DNA from: JANQIO01 sp036351375
Lineage (GTDB): Bacteria > Pseudomonadota > Gammaproteobacteria > Pseudomonadales > Halieaceae
Direction: 5' to 3'
Length of the DNA stretch: 64,000 nucleotides
NCBI GenBank assembly: GCA_036351375.1
Contig: JAZBOY010000186.1
Location: 1-64,000, forward strand
Under the pieces are notes generated by a model. The model was not told the origin of the DNA. It did no database searches and was given only the letters and a program-made list of their open reading frames with translations. A program made the position numbers and the translations under genes. The first letter of the stretch is position 1. Each line of letters opens with the position of its first letter. Below, piece after piece: positions 42,400 to 50,016 of this stretch.

Positions 42400-44417
42400 C
42401 AGCGGTATACCACCTCGCCCCGAAACACAGTCATCAGCACCTCTGCCTCGGCGATGCGGTTGGCCCCGCCCTCATCGGCCAGGGCCAACAGGTCGCGGTC
42501 GATCATCACCAGATCGGCGTACTTGCCCACTTCCAGGGAGCCGGTGTCGCCGTCGTGACCGAACAGGCGCGCGCCGTTGATGGTGTAGGCATCCAGCGCG
42601 TCACGAATACCGATACGGCCGGCAGGGTTCAATACCGTACCGTGCTCATTGGCACGGGTCACCGCCTGCTGGATGTTGTAAAAAGGTCGCGGCTCTCGCG
42701 TATCGACCGGCGCATCGCTGCCGGCGGCCAGCACCGCGCCCTGCGCCGCGAGCTGGGCGGCCGGGTAGGTGTTGGTCATGTAGTAGGAATCCGCCCCGTA
42801 GATGTCATCGACGCTGTCCAGAGCGTCGATAAACGGGTTGACCGTCAGGTCGTAGAAAAACTCCGGCGCCAGCCATGCGTAGGTGAAGACCAGGTACAGC
42901 CCCAGGTCGCCAATGCGCGGGTATTCCGACGGCGCGACCAGCTGGATGTGGGCGAGGCTGTGCAACAAGCCGGAATCCCCGTTGCTCTTCCGCAGGGCCT
43001 CGAGACCGTCCACCGCGGTGCGCACCGCACGGTCTCCAATGACGTGGGCATGTATCTTGATACCGGCAGCGTCCAGCTCACGCATATAGGCCTGGATAAA
43101 ATCCGCCGGGTGCTCCAGTACGCCGCGACTCACGCGACACTGCTGCGGGTAGAAGCCAAACTCGCGGCGGAAGGTCTGATTGACCTGCGGTGTCAGGTAG
43201 TGGTCCATGGCGTCGCGCACTTTCTGACACATTTCGCTGTCGGTATCGACATAGCCGACGATCTCTGCAGTCTCGTTCTCGAGGTCGATGGCAAAACGCG
43301 GCTGCTTGTAGGGATTGACCACGGCGGCGTTGGGCAGGGTCGGCGGATCATTGAGCGGGTTGGCTTCCAGCACCCCGTCGACAAATATCTTCGCGGTATC
43401 CACGGTAATCAGTGACAGCGGGTCGTACTCCGCCTTCAATGTCTGGATGGTCTCGATCATGGCGGCGACGTCGATACCACCCTCGCGCTCGAAGGACGGT
43501 ACATCCAGGAACAGTGCGGTCGACAGGTTGAAGCTCATTTCGCCGCTGTCCAGCAGCGCCTTGTAGGCCGGCAGGCTTTCCGGTGGCGTGGCGGCATCCA
43601 TCGCCGTGGTAATGCCGTTGGCCGCGAGCTTGGCGGCCACCTGGCCCATCAATTCCGGCGGCAGGCCCCCCAGCAGACGCCGCGGCGGCGGCTGCACCAG
43701 GTAGCGCGCAGTTTCATGCAGTTCACCGTTAGGATTACCGGCAGCGTCCACCCCGATCACCTCGCGGTAGTCGGCAAAATCCTCAGCCAACGTCTCGGCA
43801 TTGATACCGACGATCACGCCCGCGTCGTTGACTGCCCGGGCCAGCGCCACGGAATTGACCGCGCCGTGGTGGCCGTCGTTGCCCCACAGCATGACCGGGT
43901 GATCGGGTGCTGCGGCATCGAGCGCCTGCCGCACGTTGGCAAAATCGCCCGCCGGCTGGTTGCCGACCGCAAAATTCCATTGCATGACGGACAGCCACTC
44001 ACCCTCGGGCAGCTCCCGCTCGGCAATACACTGTTTGACCAGGGCCGCGATGGCGGCGAGATCCAGGGGCTCGCTATCGATATCGCAGCTGCCGTCATCG
44101 ACGATCCCCATCGGGTGAATGTGCATGTCGTGCAGGCCGGGCAACAGCATGCGCCCTTCAAGGTCGATGACTTCCGTGGACTCGGCTACCAGGGCCCGGG
44201 CGCCGGCATCGTCCCCCACGTAGACGATACGCTGACCACTGATGGCCAGGGCGCTGGCAGTCGACTGCTCGGTGTCGGCGGTGTATACCACCCCGTTGAA
44301 AAACACCTGTTCGGCAGGCTGGGGTGCAGGGCTGCGCTCGGCACAGGCCGCCAACAAACAGGCCATCGTGAACAGCGGCGCCCACAGTGCGCCGCCGGCA
44401 GGTATTGATATTTTCAT
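42399..44417 (-). CDS. Lipoprotein amidohydrolase, YtcJ-like (amidohydrolase family 3)
   Basis: 672-residue hydrolase with an N-terminal lipoprotein signal: hydrophobic stretch then LLAAC (lipobox, Cys at about 25). The metal-dependent amidohydrolase domain starts near residue 38 (VFFNGVVYTADTE), has GLHDMHIHP with the His-x-His pair and ends with the typical GSLEVGKYADLVMIDRD. YtcJ-like enzymes have diverse or unknown substrates. Periplasmic location and position 47 bases downstream of puuA suggest hydrolysis of an amide related to polyamine use, which is inference. Confidence 0.82.
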   Translation of the reverse strand: MKISIPAGGALWAPLFTMACLLAACAERSPAPQPAEQVFFNGVVYTADTEQSTASALAISGQRIVYVGDDAGARALVAESTEVIDLEGRMLLPGLHDMHIHPMGIVDDGSCDIDSEPLDLAAIAALVKQCIAERELPEGEWLSVMQWNFAVGNQPAGDFANVRQALDAAAPDHPVMLWGNDGHHGAVNSVALARAVNDAGVIVGINAETLAEDFADYREVIGVDAAGNPNGELHETARYLVQPPPRRLLGGLPPELMGQVAAKLAANGITTAMDAATPPESLPAYKALLDSGEMSFNLSTALFLDVPSFEREGGIDVAAMIETIQTLKAEYDPLSLITVDTAKIFVDGVLEANPLNDPPTLPNAAVVNPYKQPRFAIDLENETAEIVGYVDTDSEMCQKVRDAMDHYLTPQVNQTFRREFGFYPQQCRVSRGVLEHPADFIQAYMRELDAAGIKIHAHVIGDRAVRTAVDGLEALRKSNGDSGLLHSLAHIQLVAPSEYPRIGDLGLYLVFTYAWLAPEFFYDLTVNPFIDALDSVDDIYGADSYYMTNTYPAAQLAAQGAVLAAGSDAPVDTREPRPFYNIQQAVTRANEHGTVLNPAGRIGIRDALDAYTINGARLFGHDGDTGSLEVGKYADLVMIDRDLLALADEGGANRIAEAEVLMTVFRGEVVYR

Positions 44418-44464
44418 GTAGCCCCCCTCAGGTCGCCGGCTGCCCAGGTCGGCGCCGGCGATTG

Positions 44465-45799
44465 TCAGACGTTCAGGAGCAGGTGCTCACGCTCCCAGGA
44501 ACTGATGACCCGGTTGAACTCCTCGAACTCATCGAGTTTCACCGCAGTATAAGCGCGCAGGAATAGATCCCCAAAGACGTCCACCAGTGCTGCCGTGCTC
44601 ATCAGGTTGCGCAGCCCCTCCTCCAGGGTGCGCGCCACCTCGACTTCGTCCTCATTGGCGGTGCCCTGGTGCGGCTCGGTGGGCGTCAGGCCCAGCTCCA
44701 TGCCCAACAGGCCGCTGGCGAGGCTCGCGGCCACTGCCAGGTAGGGGTTGGCGTCTGCGCCGGGGAAGCGGTTTTCCACACGTGTGGCGGCGGGTTCGCT
44801 CTCGGGCACCCGGAAGGCGGTGGTACGGTTGTCGATGCCCCAGTTGAGATTGATGGGCGCCGAGATATCCGGTGCCAGCCGCCGGTAGGAGTTGACGTTG
44901 GGGGCGTACAGGCTGATGAGGTTGGGGGTAAAGCGTTGCAGCCCCGCAATGTAGGCGAGGAAGGCCGGCGTATGGCTACCGTCTGCGTCCGCAAAGATGT
45001 TCTGGCCCTCTGCATTCAGCACGCTCTGGTGGATATGCAGGGCACTGCCGGGCTCCTTCTTCATGGGTTTGGCCATAAAGGTGGCGTACATGCCGTGCTT
45101 GTGTGCGGTTTCGCGCACCGTGCGCTTGAAGGCAAACACCTGGTCTGCCAGCTTGAGCGCATCGCCGTGCAGGAAGTTGATTTCCATCTGCGCCACGCCG
45201 TTTTCGTGAATCAGCGTATCCACATCCAGCTGCTGGGCCTCGGCGAAGTCGTACATGTCTTCCACGAAATCCTCGAACTCCGCCACCGCATCGATGCTGT
45301 AGGACTGCCGCGACATCTCCGGGCGGCCGCTGCGGCCGGTGGGCGCTTCCAGCTCATAGTCCGGGTCGGTGTTGCGGCTTACCAGGTAGAACTCCACCTC
45401 CGGGGCGACCACGGGGGTCAGGCCCTTCTCCTGGTAGAGACCCAGGACGCGCTTGAGGATATTGCGGGTGGCCAGCGGGTGCGGCTCACCATCGGCGGTG
45501 TAGCAGTCATGAATAATCTGCGCCGTGGGCTCACGCGCCCAGGGCACGACCCGCATGGTGGTCGGGTCAGGCTTGAGGATCATGTCGGCGTCTGTGGGCT
45601 CGACGAAATCCCAGTGATCGTCACTGTACTCTCCGGTCACCGTCTGGATAAGAATGCTCTCCGGCAGCTTCGGGAAGCCCCCCTGCATGAACTGCGCCGC
45701 GGGGATGAACTTGCCGCGGGCATTGCCGGTGAGGTCGGGCACCATGGCCTCCACTTCGGAGATCTCGTGCTCCCGTAACCACTGTTCGATGACGTCCAT
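44465..45799 (-). CDS. puuA: Gamma-glutamylputrescine synthetase-like glutamine synthetase
   Basis: 444-residue GS-fold ligase of the PuuA/SpuI class, joining glutamate and putrescine (or another polyamine) with ATP. GS landmarks: MVPDLTGNARGKFIPA, VAPEVEFYLV, HENGVAQMEIN, GSALHIHQS and the ATP/metal block NRFPGADANPYLAVAA. The adenylylation tyrosine motif of GlnA is not evident. It is divergent from puuB across 89 bases. Together they start the gamma-glutamyl pathway of putrescine breakdown; the aldehyde dehydrogenase and hydrolase (PuuC, PuuD) are not next to it. Confidence 0.88.
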   Translation of the reverse strand: MDVIEQWLREHEISEVEAMVPDLTGNARGKFIPAAQFMQGGFPKLPESILIQTVTGEYSDDHWDFVEPTDADMILKPDPTTMRVVPWAREPTAQIIHDCYTADGEPHPLATRNILKRVLGLYQEKGLTPVVAPEVEFYLVSRNTDPDYELEAPTGRSGRPEMSRQSYSIDAVAEFEDFVEDMYDFAEAQQLDVDTLIHENGVAQMEINFLHGDALKLADQVFAFKRTVRETAHKHGMYATFMAKPMKKEPGSALHIHQSVLNAEGQNIFADADGSHTPAFLAYIAGLQRFTPNLISLYAPNVNSYRRLAPDISAPINLNWGIDNRTTAFRVPESEPAATRVENRFPGADANPYLAVAASLASGLLGMELGLTPTEPHQGTANEDEVEVARTLEEGLRNLMSTAALVDVFGDLFLRAYTAVKLDEFEEFNRVISSWEREHLLLNV

Positions 45800-45842
45800 A
45801 AACTGCGCCCGTTTGCGGAAAGCGTTGATTATGACAAGAAAC

Positions 45843-45878
45843 CGAATTATTATTCAACATTATTTCGAACTATTATTC
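45843..45878. promoter_or_regulatory. Direct repeats in puuA-puuB intergenic region
   Basis: CGAATTATTATTC (45843-45855) and CGAACTATTATTC (45866-45878) are direct repeats with one mismatch and a 23-base period in the A/T-rich gap between the divergent puuA and puuB genes. They are candidate sites for the TetR regulator encoded downstream of puuB. The second copy also ends 10 bases before the puuB ATG. Confidence 0.45.
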
Positions 45879-45888
45879 GGGTTTTCGA

Positions 45889-47175
45889 ATGACCGCAGCC
45901 GCTCACGTGAACTCCTGGTATGCCGCCAGCGCCACTCCCATCGGGGATTTTCCGCGGCTGGAAGGCGAGGTACAGGCCGATGTTTGCATCGTCGGCGGCG
46001 GCTTTACCGGTCTATCGAGTGCGATTCACCTGCGCGAACGAGGCTATAGTGTGGTGGTGCTGGAAGCCGAGCGCGTCGCCTGGGGCGCCTCCGGACGCAA
46101 CGGTGGCCACTGCAGCACCGGCCAGCGCGCTGACCAGGAGGACCTGGAGCAGCGCGTCGGGCGCGAGCAGGCGCGGCGCCTGTGGGACCTGGGACTGGAA
46201 GCCGTTAGCACCGTCACCGGGCTCGTGGAACGCTTCAATATCGACTGCGAGCTGAAGAGCGGCGACCTGCACGTGGCCGCCAAGCGTTCACACGTCGACG
46301 AACTCCGGGCCTATGCAGACAAGTTGCGCGAAGAGTATGACTACCAGGATGCGCGCTTCGTAGGGCGTGAAGAGCTGGAGCAGATGACCAGTTCCCGGCG
46401 CTATCACGCCGGCATGTTTGATGCCGGCGGTCGCCACCTTCACCCCCTCAAGTATGCGCTCGGGTTGGCCCGGGCCGCTCGCGAGCTGGGGGCGGAGATC
46501 TTTGAGGACAGCCGGGTCACCTCCTACAGCGAAGGCGAGCAGGTCACTGTGCGCACGCAGCAGGGCAGCGTTCGCGCGCGCTTCATGATTCTCGCCTGCA
46601 ACGGCTATTTGCAACACCTGTCGCGACCGCTGGCGGGCAAGATCATGCCCATCAACAATTTCGTGTTGGCCACCGAGCCCCTGGGGGAGGAGCGTGCCCG
46701 CCGCCTGATTCGCGATGATTGTGCCATGTCGGACAGCCTGTTCGTGATCAACTACTGGAAGCTGTCTGAGGACTGGCGCCTGCTGTTCGGGGGCGGTGAA
46801 TCCTACTCGCGGCGCTTCCCGGCCGATATCGAGGGGCTGGTGCGCAGCCGCATGCTGCAGGTCTACCCGGACCTGGAACCGGTGCGCATTGACTACGCCT
46901 GGGGCGGCACCCTGGCCATTACCATGTCGCGCATGCCCCACTTCGGCCGCGTGGCTGGCAACGTGTTCTACGCCCATGGCTATTCAGGCCACGGTATCAC
47001 CATCGCCTCGCTGGCAGGCAAGCTGCTGGCGGAAGCCATCAGTGGAACTGCCGAACGATTTGACGTAATGGCCAGCGTACCGACGCCTACTTTCCCGGGC
47101 GGCACCCTGCTGCGCTGGCCCGGCCTGGTGCTGGCCATGGGCTGGCACGCCATGCTCGACCGGCTCGGGAGCTAG
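45889..47175 (+). CDS. puuB: Gamma-glutamylputrescine oxidase-like FAD oxidoreductase
   Basis: 428-residue FAD enzyme of the DAO/glycine-oxidase fold, as PuuB, which oxidises gamma-glutamylputrescine to the aldehyde with H2O2. The N-terminal NSWYAASAT segment and dinucleotide motif VCIVGGGFTGLSSAIHL are followed by VAWGASGRNGGH, characteristic of the PuuB/OrdL group; the C-terminus HGYSGHGITIASLAGKLLAEA is also typical. It starts at ATG 45889 and is followed two bases after its stop by the TetR gene. Confidence 0.88.
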   Translation: MTAAAHVNSWYAASATPIGDFPRLEGEVQADVCIVGGGFTGLSSAIHLRERGYSVVVLEAERVAWGASGRNGGHCSTGQRADQEDLEQRVGREQARRLWDLGLEAVSTVTGLVERFNIDCELKSGDLHVAAKRSHVDELRAYADKLREEYDYQDARFVGREELEQMTSSRRYHAGMFDAGGRHLHPLKYALGLARAARELGAEIFEDSRVTSYSEGEQVTVRTQQGSVRARFMILACNGYLQHLSRPLAGKIMPINNFVLATEPLGEERARRLIRDDCAMSDSLFVINYWKLSEDWRLLFGGGESYSRRFPADIEGLVRSRMLQVYPDLEPVRIDYAWGGTLAITMSRMPHFGRVAGNVFYAHGYSGHGITIASLAGKLLAEAISGTAERFDVMASVPTPTFPGGTLLRWPGLVLAMGWHAMLDRLGS

Positions 47176-47177
47176 CC

Positions 47178-47813
47178 GTGGTGGAACATCGCATCGAGGG
47201 CCGCAAACGGCGCATGGCCCAGCAGCGCACCCCGCGGCAGGAGCGCTCCCAGCAGCGCCGCGGTGAGATCCTTCGCACCACCGCCACCCTGCTGGAGCGG
47301 GTGGGCTTCGACGACCTGACGACTACTCTTATTGCCCGGGAAATGGTCATCTCTGTAGGCAGCCTGTACCACTACTTCCCCAACAAGCAGGCCATTCTCT
47401 ATGCGCTCGGCGAACAGTGGCTGGCAGAGCAGACCCGGGCGCTGGAGGAGATCGCCGCGGAGGACCTTGAGGCCATGGGCCCGGCCGAGTTTATCGAGGT
47501 GGCCTTTCCGCGCATGCTGGCGGTGTATCGCGAACAGCGCGGCCTGCTGCCGCTGGTGCAGGCCATGTGGGCCGTGCCGGAACTGCGCGACCTGGACGAC
47601 CAGCACGATGAGATGATCATCAGCCGCCTCGCATCCATGTTCCAGCGCCTGGGTCTGCCCCAGGGCAAGGCCGAGCGCGAACGGCGCGGCCGACTGATGC
47701 TGGAAATGACCCACGCGCTGTTTATCACTATTGTCGAACAGACCGGCCCCCGCGCCGCGCGCAGCCTCGCTGACCTCAAGGCCCTGGGGACGACGCTCCT
47801 GGACAGGGACTAG
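47178..47813 (+). CDS. TetR/AcrR-family regulator of the putrescine genes (putative)
   Basis: 211-residue regulator. The helix-turn-helix lies at about residues 22-68 (TPRQERSQQRRGEILRTTATLLE, then ISVGSLYHYFPNKQAILYAL). The C-terminal ligand domain has two cysteine-free helical halves. The start is GTG 47178, two bases after the puuB stop, so it is probably co-transcribed and controls the puuA-puuB divergon. A ligand such as putrescine or gamma-glutamylputrescine is inference. Confidence 0.85.
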   Translation: MVEHRIEGRKRRMAQQRTPRQERSQQRRGEILRTTATLLERVGFDDLTTTLIAREMVISVGSLYHYFPNKQAILYALGEQWLAEQTRALEEIAAEDLEAMGPAEFIEVAFPRMLAVYREQRGLLPLVQAMWAVPELRDLDDQHDEMIISRLASMFQRLGLPQGKAERERRGRLMLEMTHALFITIVEQTGPRAARSLADLKALGTTLLDRD

Positions 47814-47825
47814 ACGAGACACCCA

Positions 47826-47888
47826 GGTGGTGGAGGTTTCTTTCCTCTCTCTTCACGGTGGCACCTCCGCTACGCGCGGCTCACCACC
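47826..47888. repeat. Nested inverted repeats downstream of the TetR gene
   Basis: GGTGGTG (47826-47832) pairs with CACCACC (47882-47888), and GGAGGT (47832-47837) with ACCTCC (47863-47868). The transcript of this 188-base gap could fold into a branched hairpin. Its function, if any, is unknown. The rest of the gap, before the terminator, shows nothing recognisable. Confidence 0.35.
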
Positions 47889-47945
47889 CTGATCCAACCT
47901 GCCCTTGGCATGCCGTATCTGTGAAGCTTAGATCTCTTAAGGGAT

Positions 47946-47971
47946 AAAAAAGCCCGCGTTTGCGGGCTTTT
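47946..47971. terminator. Bidirectional rho-independent terminator
   Basis: AAAAAAGCCCGC-GTTT-GCGGGCTTTT forms a six-pair GC stem with A and T runs on both sides, so it can end both the puuB-tetR transcript and the convergent VPLPA-CTERM gene. Confidence 0.88.
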
Positions 47972-48001
47972 GGGTCGTACCTGAAGGAATGCGAGTCTGC
48001 G

Positions 48002-48745
48002 TCAGGCTTTACGTCGCTTCCTGGAGATAAGGCCGATGCCCGCCAATGCAGAGAGGAACAGCGGCAGTGCACCCGGGATAGGCACAGCAGTCAACGCGGC
48101 ACCGTCAAAAGTAAATGAGTCGTTCAATCTGCTACTGACAAGCGAAATCCTGGCGCTGGTAACCGGGTCATCAACAAAAGCCAGGTCTGCAAGAGCCAGG
48201 CTGAAGAGTACATCAACACCGTTTCTCTGACTGGTGAGAGTTTCTATCACCGAATCACCACCCAGATCGTTCCCGTTGATCTGGTCCAGAGTAACGGTAA
48301 AAGTAGCACCCTGATCCGCTGCGTCGCGGATGCCAAAGTGTATATCGTTAAAGGCTGTGCCATCGCGGGTGGAAACGTTCCAAACCATCCCGAAAGTATC
48401 GTTTGCCTGTAGCGAATTCAGACCACCAATGGGGGTGATGTTCCCCTGTCCATTCACATCTATGTCGCTCAGGAAGAGCTGGGAACAGTCACCGCCGAGC
48501 GTGGTACAGGTAGAACCGGACCCAGTCCCGCTGGGGTTGAGGGCACCGAACGTGCCAACGTTGGTAACCGTACTTTCATCCCACTGGCCCGCGTCGTAGC
48601 TTTCAAAGTCCTCTGTGTAGCTGGCAGGCGCCAGGTTGAAGGAACTGGGGTAGGGACTCGTGACGCTAAAAGACGCCGAGTGTGCGCCCGCACTCAAAAA
48701 TGACGCCGACGCTAAACACCCTAAAAGCAAAGATTTGATTTTCAT
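48002..48745 (-). CDS. Secreted protein with VPLPA/PEP-CTERM-type sorting tail
   Basis: 247-residue exported protein. Residues 1-24 form a signal peptide (KIKSLLLGCLASASFLSAGAHSA). The C-terminus has the VPLPA-CTERM pattern: VPIPGALPLF, a hydrophobic helix and the basic end SRKRRKA, a signal for exosortase-type processing. The middle is Ser/Thr/Asn/Gly-rich and probably beta-sandwich, with two cysteines (STCTTLGGDC). ATG 48745 has an AAGGAG box five bases upstream; a GTG at 48751 is less likely. No exosortase or exopolysaccharide genes are nearby. Confidence 0.82.
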   Translation of the reverse strand: MKIKSLLLGCLASASFLSAGAHSASFSVTSPYPSSFNLAPASYTEDFESYDAGQWDESTVTNVGTFGALNPSGTGSGSTCTTLGGDCSQLFLSDIDVNGQGNITPIGGLNSLQANDTFGMVWNVSTRDGTAFNDIHFGIRDAADQGATFTVTLDQINGNDLGGDSVIETLTSQRNGVDVLFSLALADLAFVDDPVTSARISLVSSRLNDSFTFDGAALTAVPIPGALPLFLSALAGIGLISRKRRKA

Positions 48746-48884
48746 AACCACTCCTTGGTGGAGTCGTGAGATTTTCCTTCCTATAAAGTACAGTTAAGGC
48801 AGCGCTCTTCGATATAGCCCAGGTGGGCCATCCCCACTCAGCCCAGACTGAATACGCCAAGGAAAGACTTGCTTTCGCTCTTTA

Positions 48885-48902
48885 TTTCGATATTATTCGA
48901 AA
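48885..48902. promoter_or_regulatory. Operator-like inverted repeat before arsR
   Basis: TTTCGA-TATTAT-TCGAAA ends one base before the arsR ATG. Almost the same element (TTTCGA-TTAT-TCGAAA) recurs at 49296-49311 between arsR and arsI. Position and repetition suggest ArsR binding sites for autoregulation. Confidence 0.6.
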
Positions 48903-48903
48903 C

Positions 48904-49239
48904 ATGGAATCGAATCTCGCAATCCAGGCTGACCGGCTTGCCGCCATCGGCAACGAGGCGAGGCTGGGTATTTTGAAGCTGTTGCTGAACGCCTACCCCA
49001 CTGAGATGAGTGCGGGCGATATCAGCAAGGCTGCTGACATCCCGGCCTCCACCCTGTCTCACCACCTCGATCGGCTGCGCCGGGAGGGACTGGTGCAATC
49101 CCGCAAGGACAAGCAGTGGGTGTGGTACCAGGCCAATGCCGACACCCTGGGCGAGCTACTGAACTTCCTGTACCACGACTGCTGCAGCGGCTGCGGCGTC
49201 GAAATCGAAACACGCGCCACCGGGACAGGCACACCATGA
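48904..49239 (+). CDS. arsR: ArsR-family arsenic-responsive repressor
   Basis: 111-residue winged-helix repressor (HTH around residues 38-65, DIPASTLSHHLDRLRREGLV). The metalloid site appears to be at the C-terminus: Cys93, Cys94 and Cys97 (DCCSGCG), like the three-cysteine C-terminal sites of some ArsR proteins that sense As(III) or methyl-As(III). It lacks the classic ELCVC site on the DNA-binding helix. The start ATG 48904 was chosen for family length; upstream codons to 48823 are not family-like. arsI follows. Confidence 0.88.
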   Translation: MESNLAIQADRLAAIGNEARLGILKLLLNAYPTEMSAGDISKAADIPASTLSHHLDRLRREGLVQSRKDKQWVWYQANADTLGELLNFLYHDCCSGCGVEIETRATGTGTP

Positions 49240-49268
49240 AGCTCGCCAGGCTAGAAATCCTTTCGGTG

Positions 49269-49311
49269 TACTTCGGCCCTTTTTTTGCCGAAGTATTTCG
49301 ATTATTCGAAA
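49269..49311 (+). promoter_or_regulatory. Hairpin and second ArsR-type operator between arsR and arsI
   Basis: TACTTCGGC (49269-49277) and GCCGAAGTA (49287-49295) form a perfect nine-pair stem whose nine-base loop holds a run of seven T, so it is not a normal terminator. It is followed directly by TTTCGA-TTAT-TCGAAA (49296-49311), matching the arsR operator. arsI may thus have its own ArsR-controlled promoter or a hairpin that separates expression of the two genes. Confidence 0.5.
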
Positions 49312-49370
49312 AATACCGTTGCAAGACGCAACACTACTGCCGTGCCCACTGCGCGGAGGAGAAGACAGAG

Positions 49371-49742
49371 ATGAGCAGAATCCATATCGCCCTAAATACC
49401 CATCAACTCGATGAATCCATCGCCTTCTACAGCAAGCTGTTCGGGCAGTCGCCCGCCAAGCAGCGGGAGCGCTGGGTGAAGTTCGATATTCGTGAGCCGG
49501 CCCTGAACCTGACACTGAACCAGGTCGATGAACCGGTGTCAGGCAGCCAGCTCAGTCACCTGGGCATCGAGGTGGAAGATTCAGAGACCGTGGCCGCTAT
49601 GGACAGCCGCCTGCGGGAACTGGGCCTGGCCACCACGCCGGAAACCGACACCACCTGCTGCTACGCCCTGCAGGACAAAACCTGGGTCACCGACCCCAAT
49701 GGCCACGCCTGGGAGTTTTTCCACGTGAAGGGAGATGTCTGA
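49371..49742 (+). CDS. arsI: ArsI-type C-As lyase (organoarsenical dioxygenase)
   Basis: 123-residue type I extradiol dioxygenase fold. ArsI removes methyl or aryl groups from trivalent organoarsenicals. The family's metal ligands correspond to His5, His63 and Glu115, and the vicinal arsenic-binding pair is Cys96-Cys97 (TTCCYALQDKTWVTDPNG). Start ATG 49371 has a GGAGGAG box nine bases upstream. A further in-frame ATG at 49236, overlapping the arsR stop, would add 45 residues unlike the family. Its stop codon lies in a segment duplicated from the tRNA-Pro 3' region. CadI-like proteins are a close alternative name. Confidence 0.9.
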   Translation: MSRIHIALNTHQLDESIAFYSKLFGQSPAKQRERWVKFDIREPALNLTLNQVDEPVSGSQLSHLGIEVEDSETVAAMDSRLRELGLATTPETDTTCCYALQDKTWVTDPNGHAWEFFHVKGDV

Positions 49743-49766
49743 AAAGAAATTGGTCGGTGTGAGAGG
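49739..49766. repeat. 28-bp direct repeat, copy 1 (tRNA-Pro 3' end duplicate)
   Basis: These 28 bases recur exactly at 49856-49883. In the second copy the last 16 bases are the 3' end of the tRNA-Pro gene including CCA; the first 12 are its downstream flank. Copy 1 contains the arsI stop codon (49740-49742). This pattern is that of an attachment-site or insertion scar, but only 89 bases lie between the copies. Confidence 0.75.
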
Positions 49767-49781
49767 GTGAGCTGAGCGCCT

Positions 49782-49833
49782 ACCTTGCGCAGCAAGGTGC
49801 GAAAGCGAACGCCGCGCAGCTGTGCTGCGTGGC
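49782..49833. repeat. Pair of hairpins between the tRNA-derived repeats
   Basis: ACCTTGC-GCA-GCAAGGT (49782-49798) and a ten-pair stem with one G-U, GCCGCGCAGC-TGT-GCTGCGTGGC (49811-49833), lie between the two 28-base repeats. Two close GC-rich hairpins resemble a REP-type element. No protein is encoded. Confidence 0.5.
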
Positions 49834-49855
49834 CGGAAATCCGATCACTGGGTGC

Positions 49856-49883
49856 CTGAAAAGAAATTGGTCGGTGTGAGAGG
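49856..49883. repeat. 28-bp direct repeat, copy 2 (overlaps tRNA-Pro 3' end)
   Basis: Exact copy of 49739-49766, starting 117 bases after it. This copy belongs to the intact tRNA-Pro gene; the other is the duplicate. Confidence 0.75.
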
Positions 49884-49944
49884 ATTCGAACCTCCGACCC
49901 CTTCCTCCCGAAGGAAGTGCGCTACCAGGCTGCGCTACACACCG
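49868..49944 (-). tRNA. tRNA-Pro (anticodon CGG)
   Basis: A complete 77-base cloverleaf with encoded CCA can be drawn on the minus strand: acceptor CGGTGTG/CACACCG, D-arm GCGC/GCGC, anticodon stem CTTCC/GGAAG with loop TTCGGGA, five-base variable region, T-arm GGAGG-TTCGAAT-CCTCT. The anticodon CGG reads CCG proline codons. Its 3' 16 bases are duplicated near the arsI stop. Confidence 0.97.
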
Positions 49945-49963
49945 ACATCTTGAAAGGCGCGCT

Positions 49964-49991
49964 ACTATACCAGAGCGCGGCTTTTAGGCAA
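49964..49991 (-). promoter_or_regulatory. Promoter of tRNA-Pro
   Basis: On the minus strand TTGCCT (49986-49991), a 16-base spacer and TATAGT (49964-49969) form a good sigma-70 promoter, placing the start about 12 bases before the mature tRNA 5' end at 49944. Confidence 0.65.
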
Positions 49992-50016
49992 GACCGCCAC
50001 GGGCGTCTGTAAAGCG

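Noticed and set aside
49739..49883. A complete prophage or integrative element att pair
   Set aside because: Only 89 bases separate the copies and no integrase, excisionase or phage gene is present; at most a scar.
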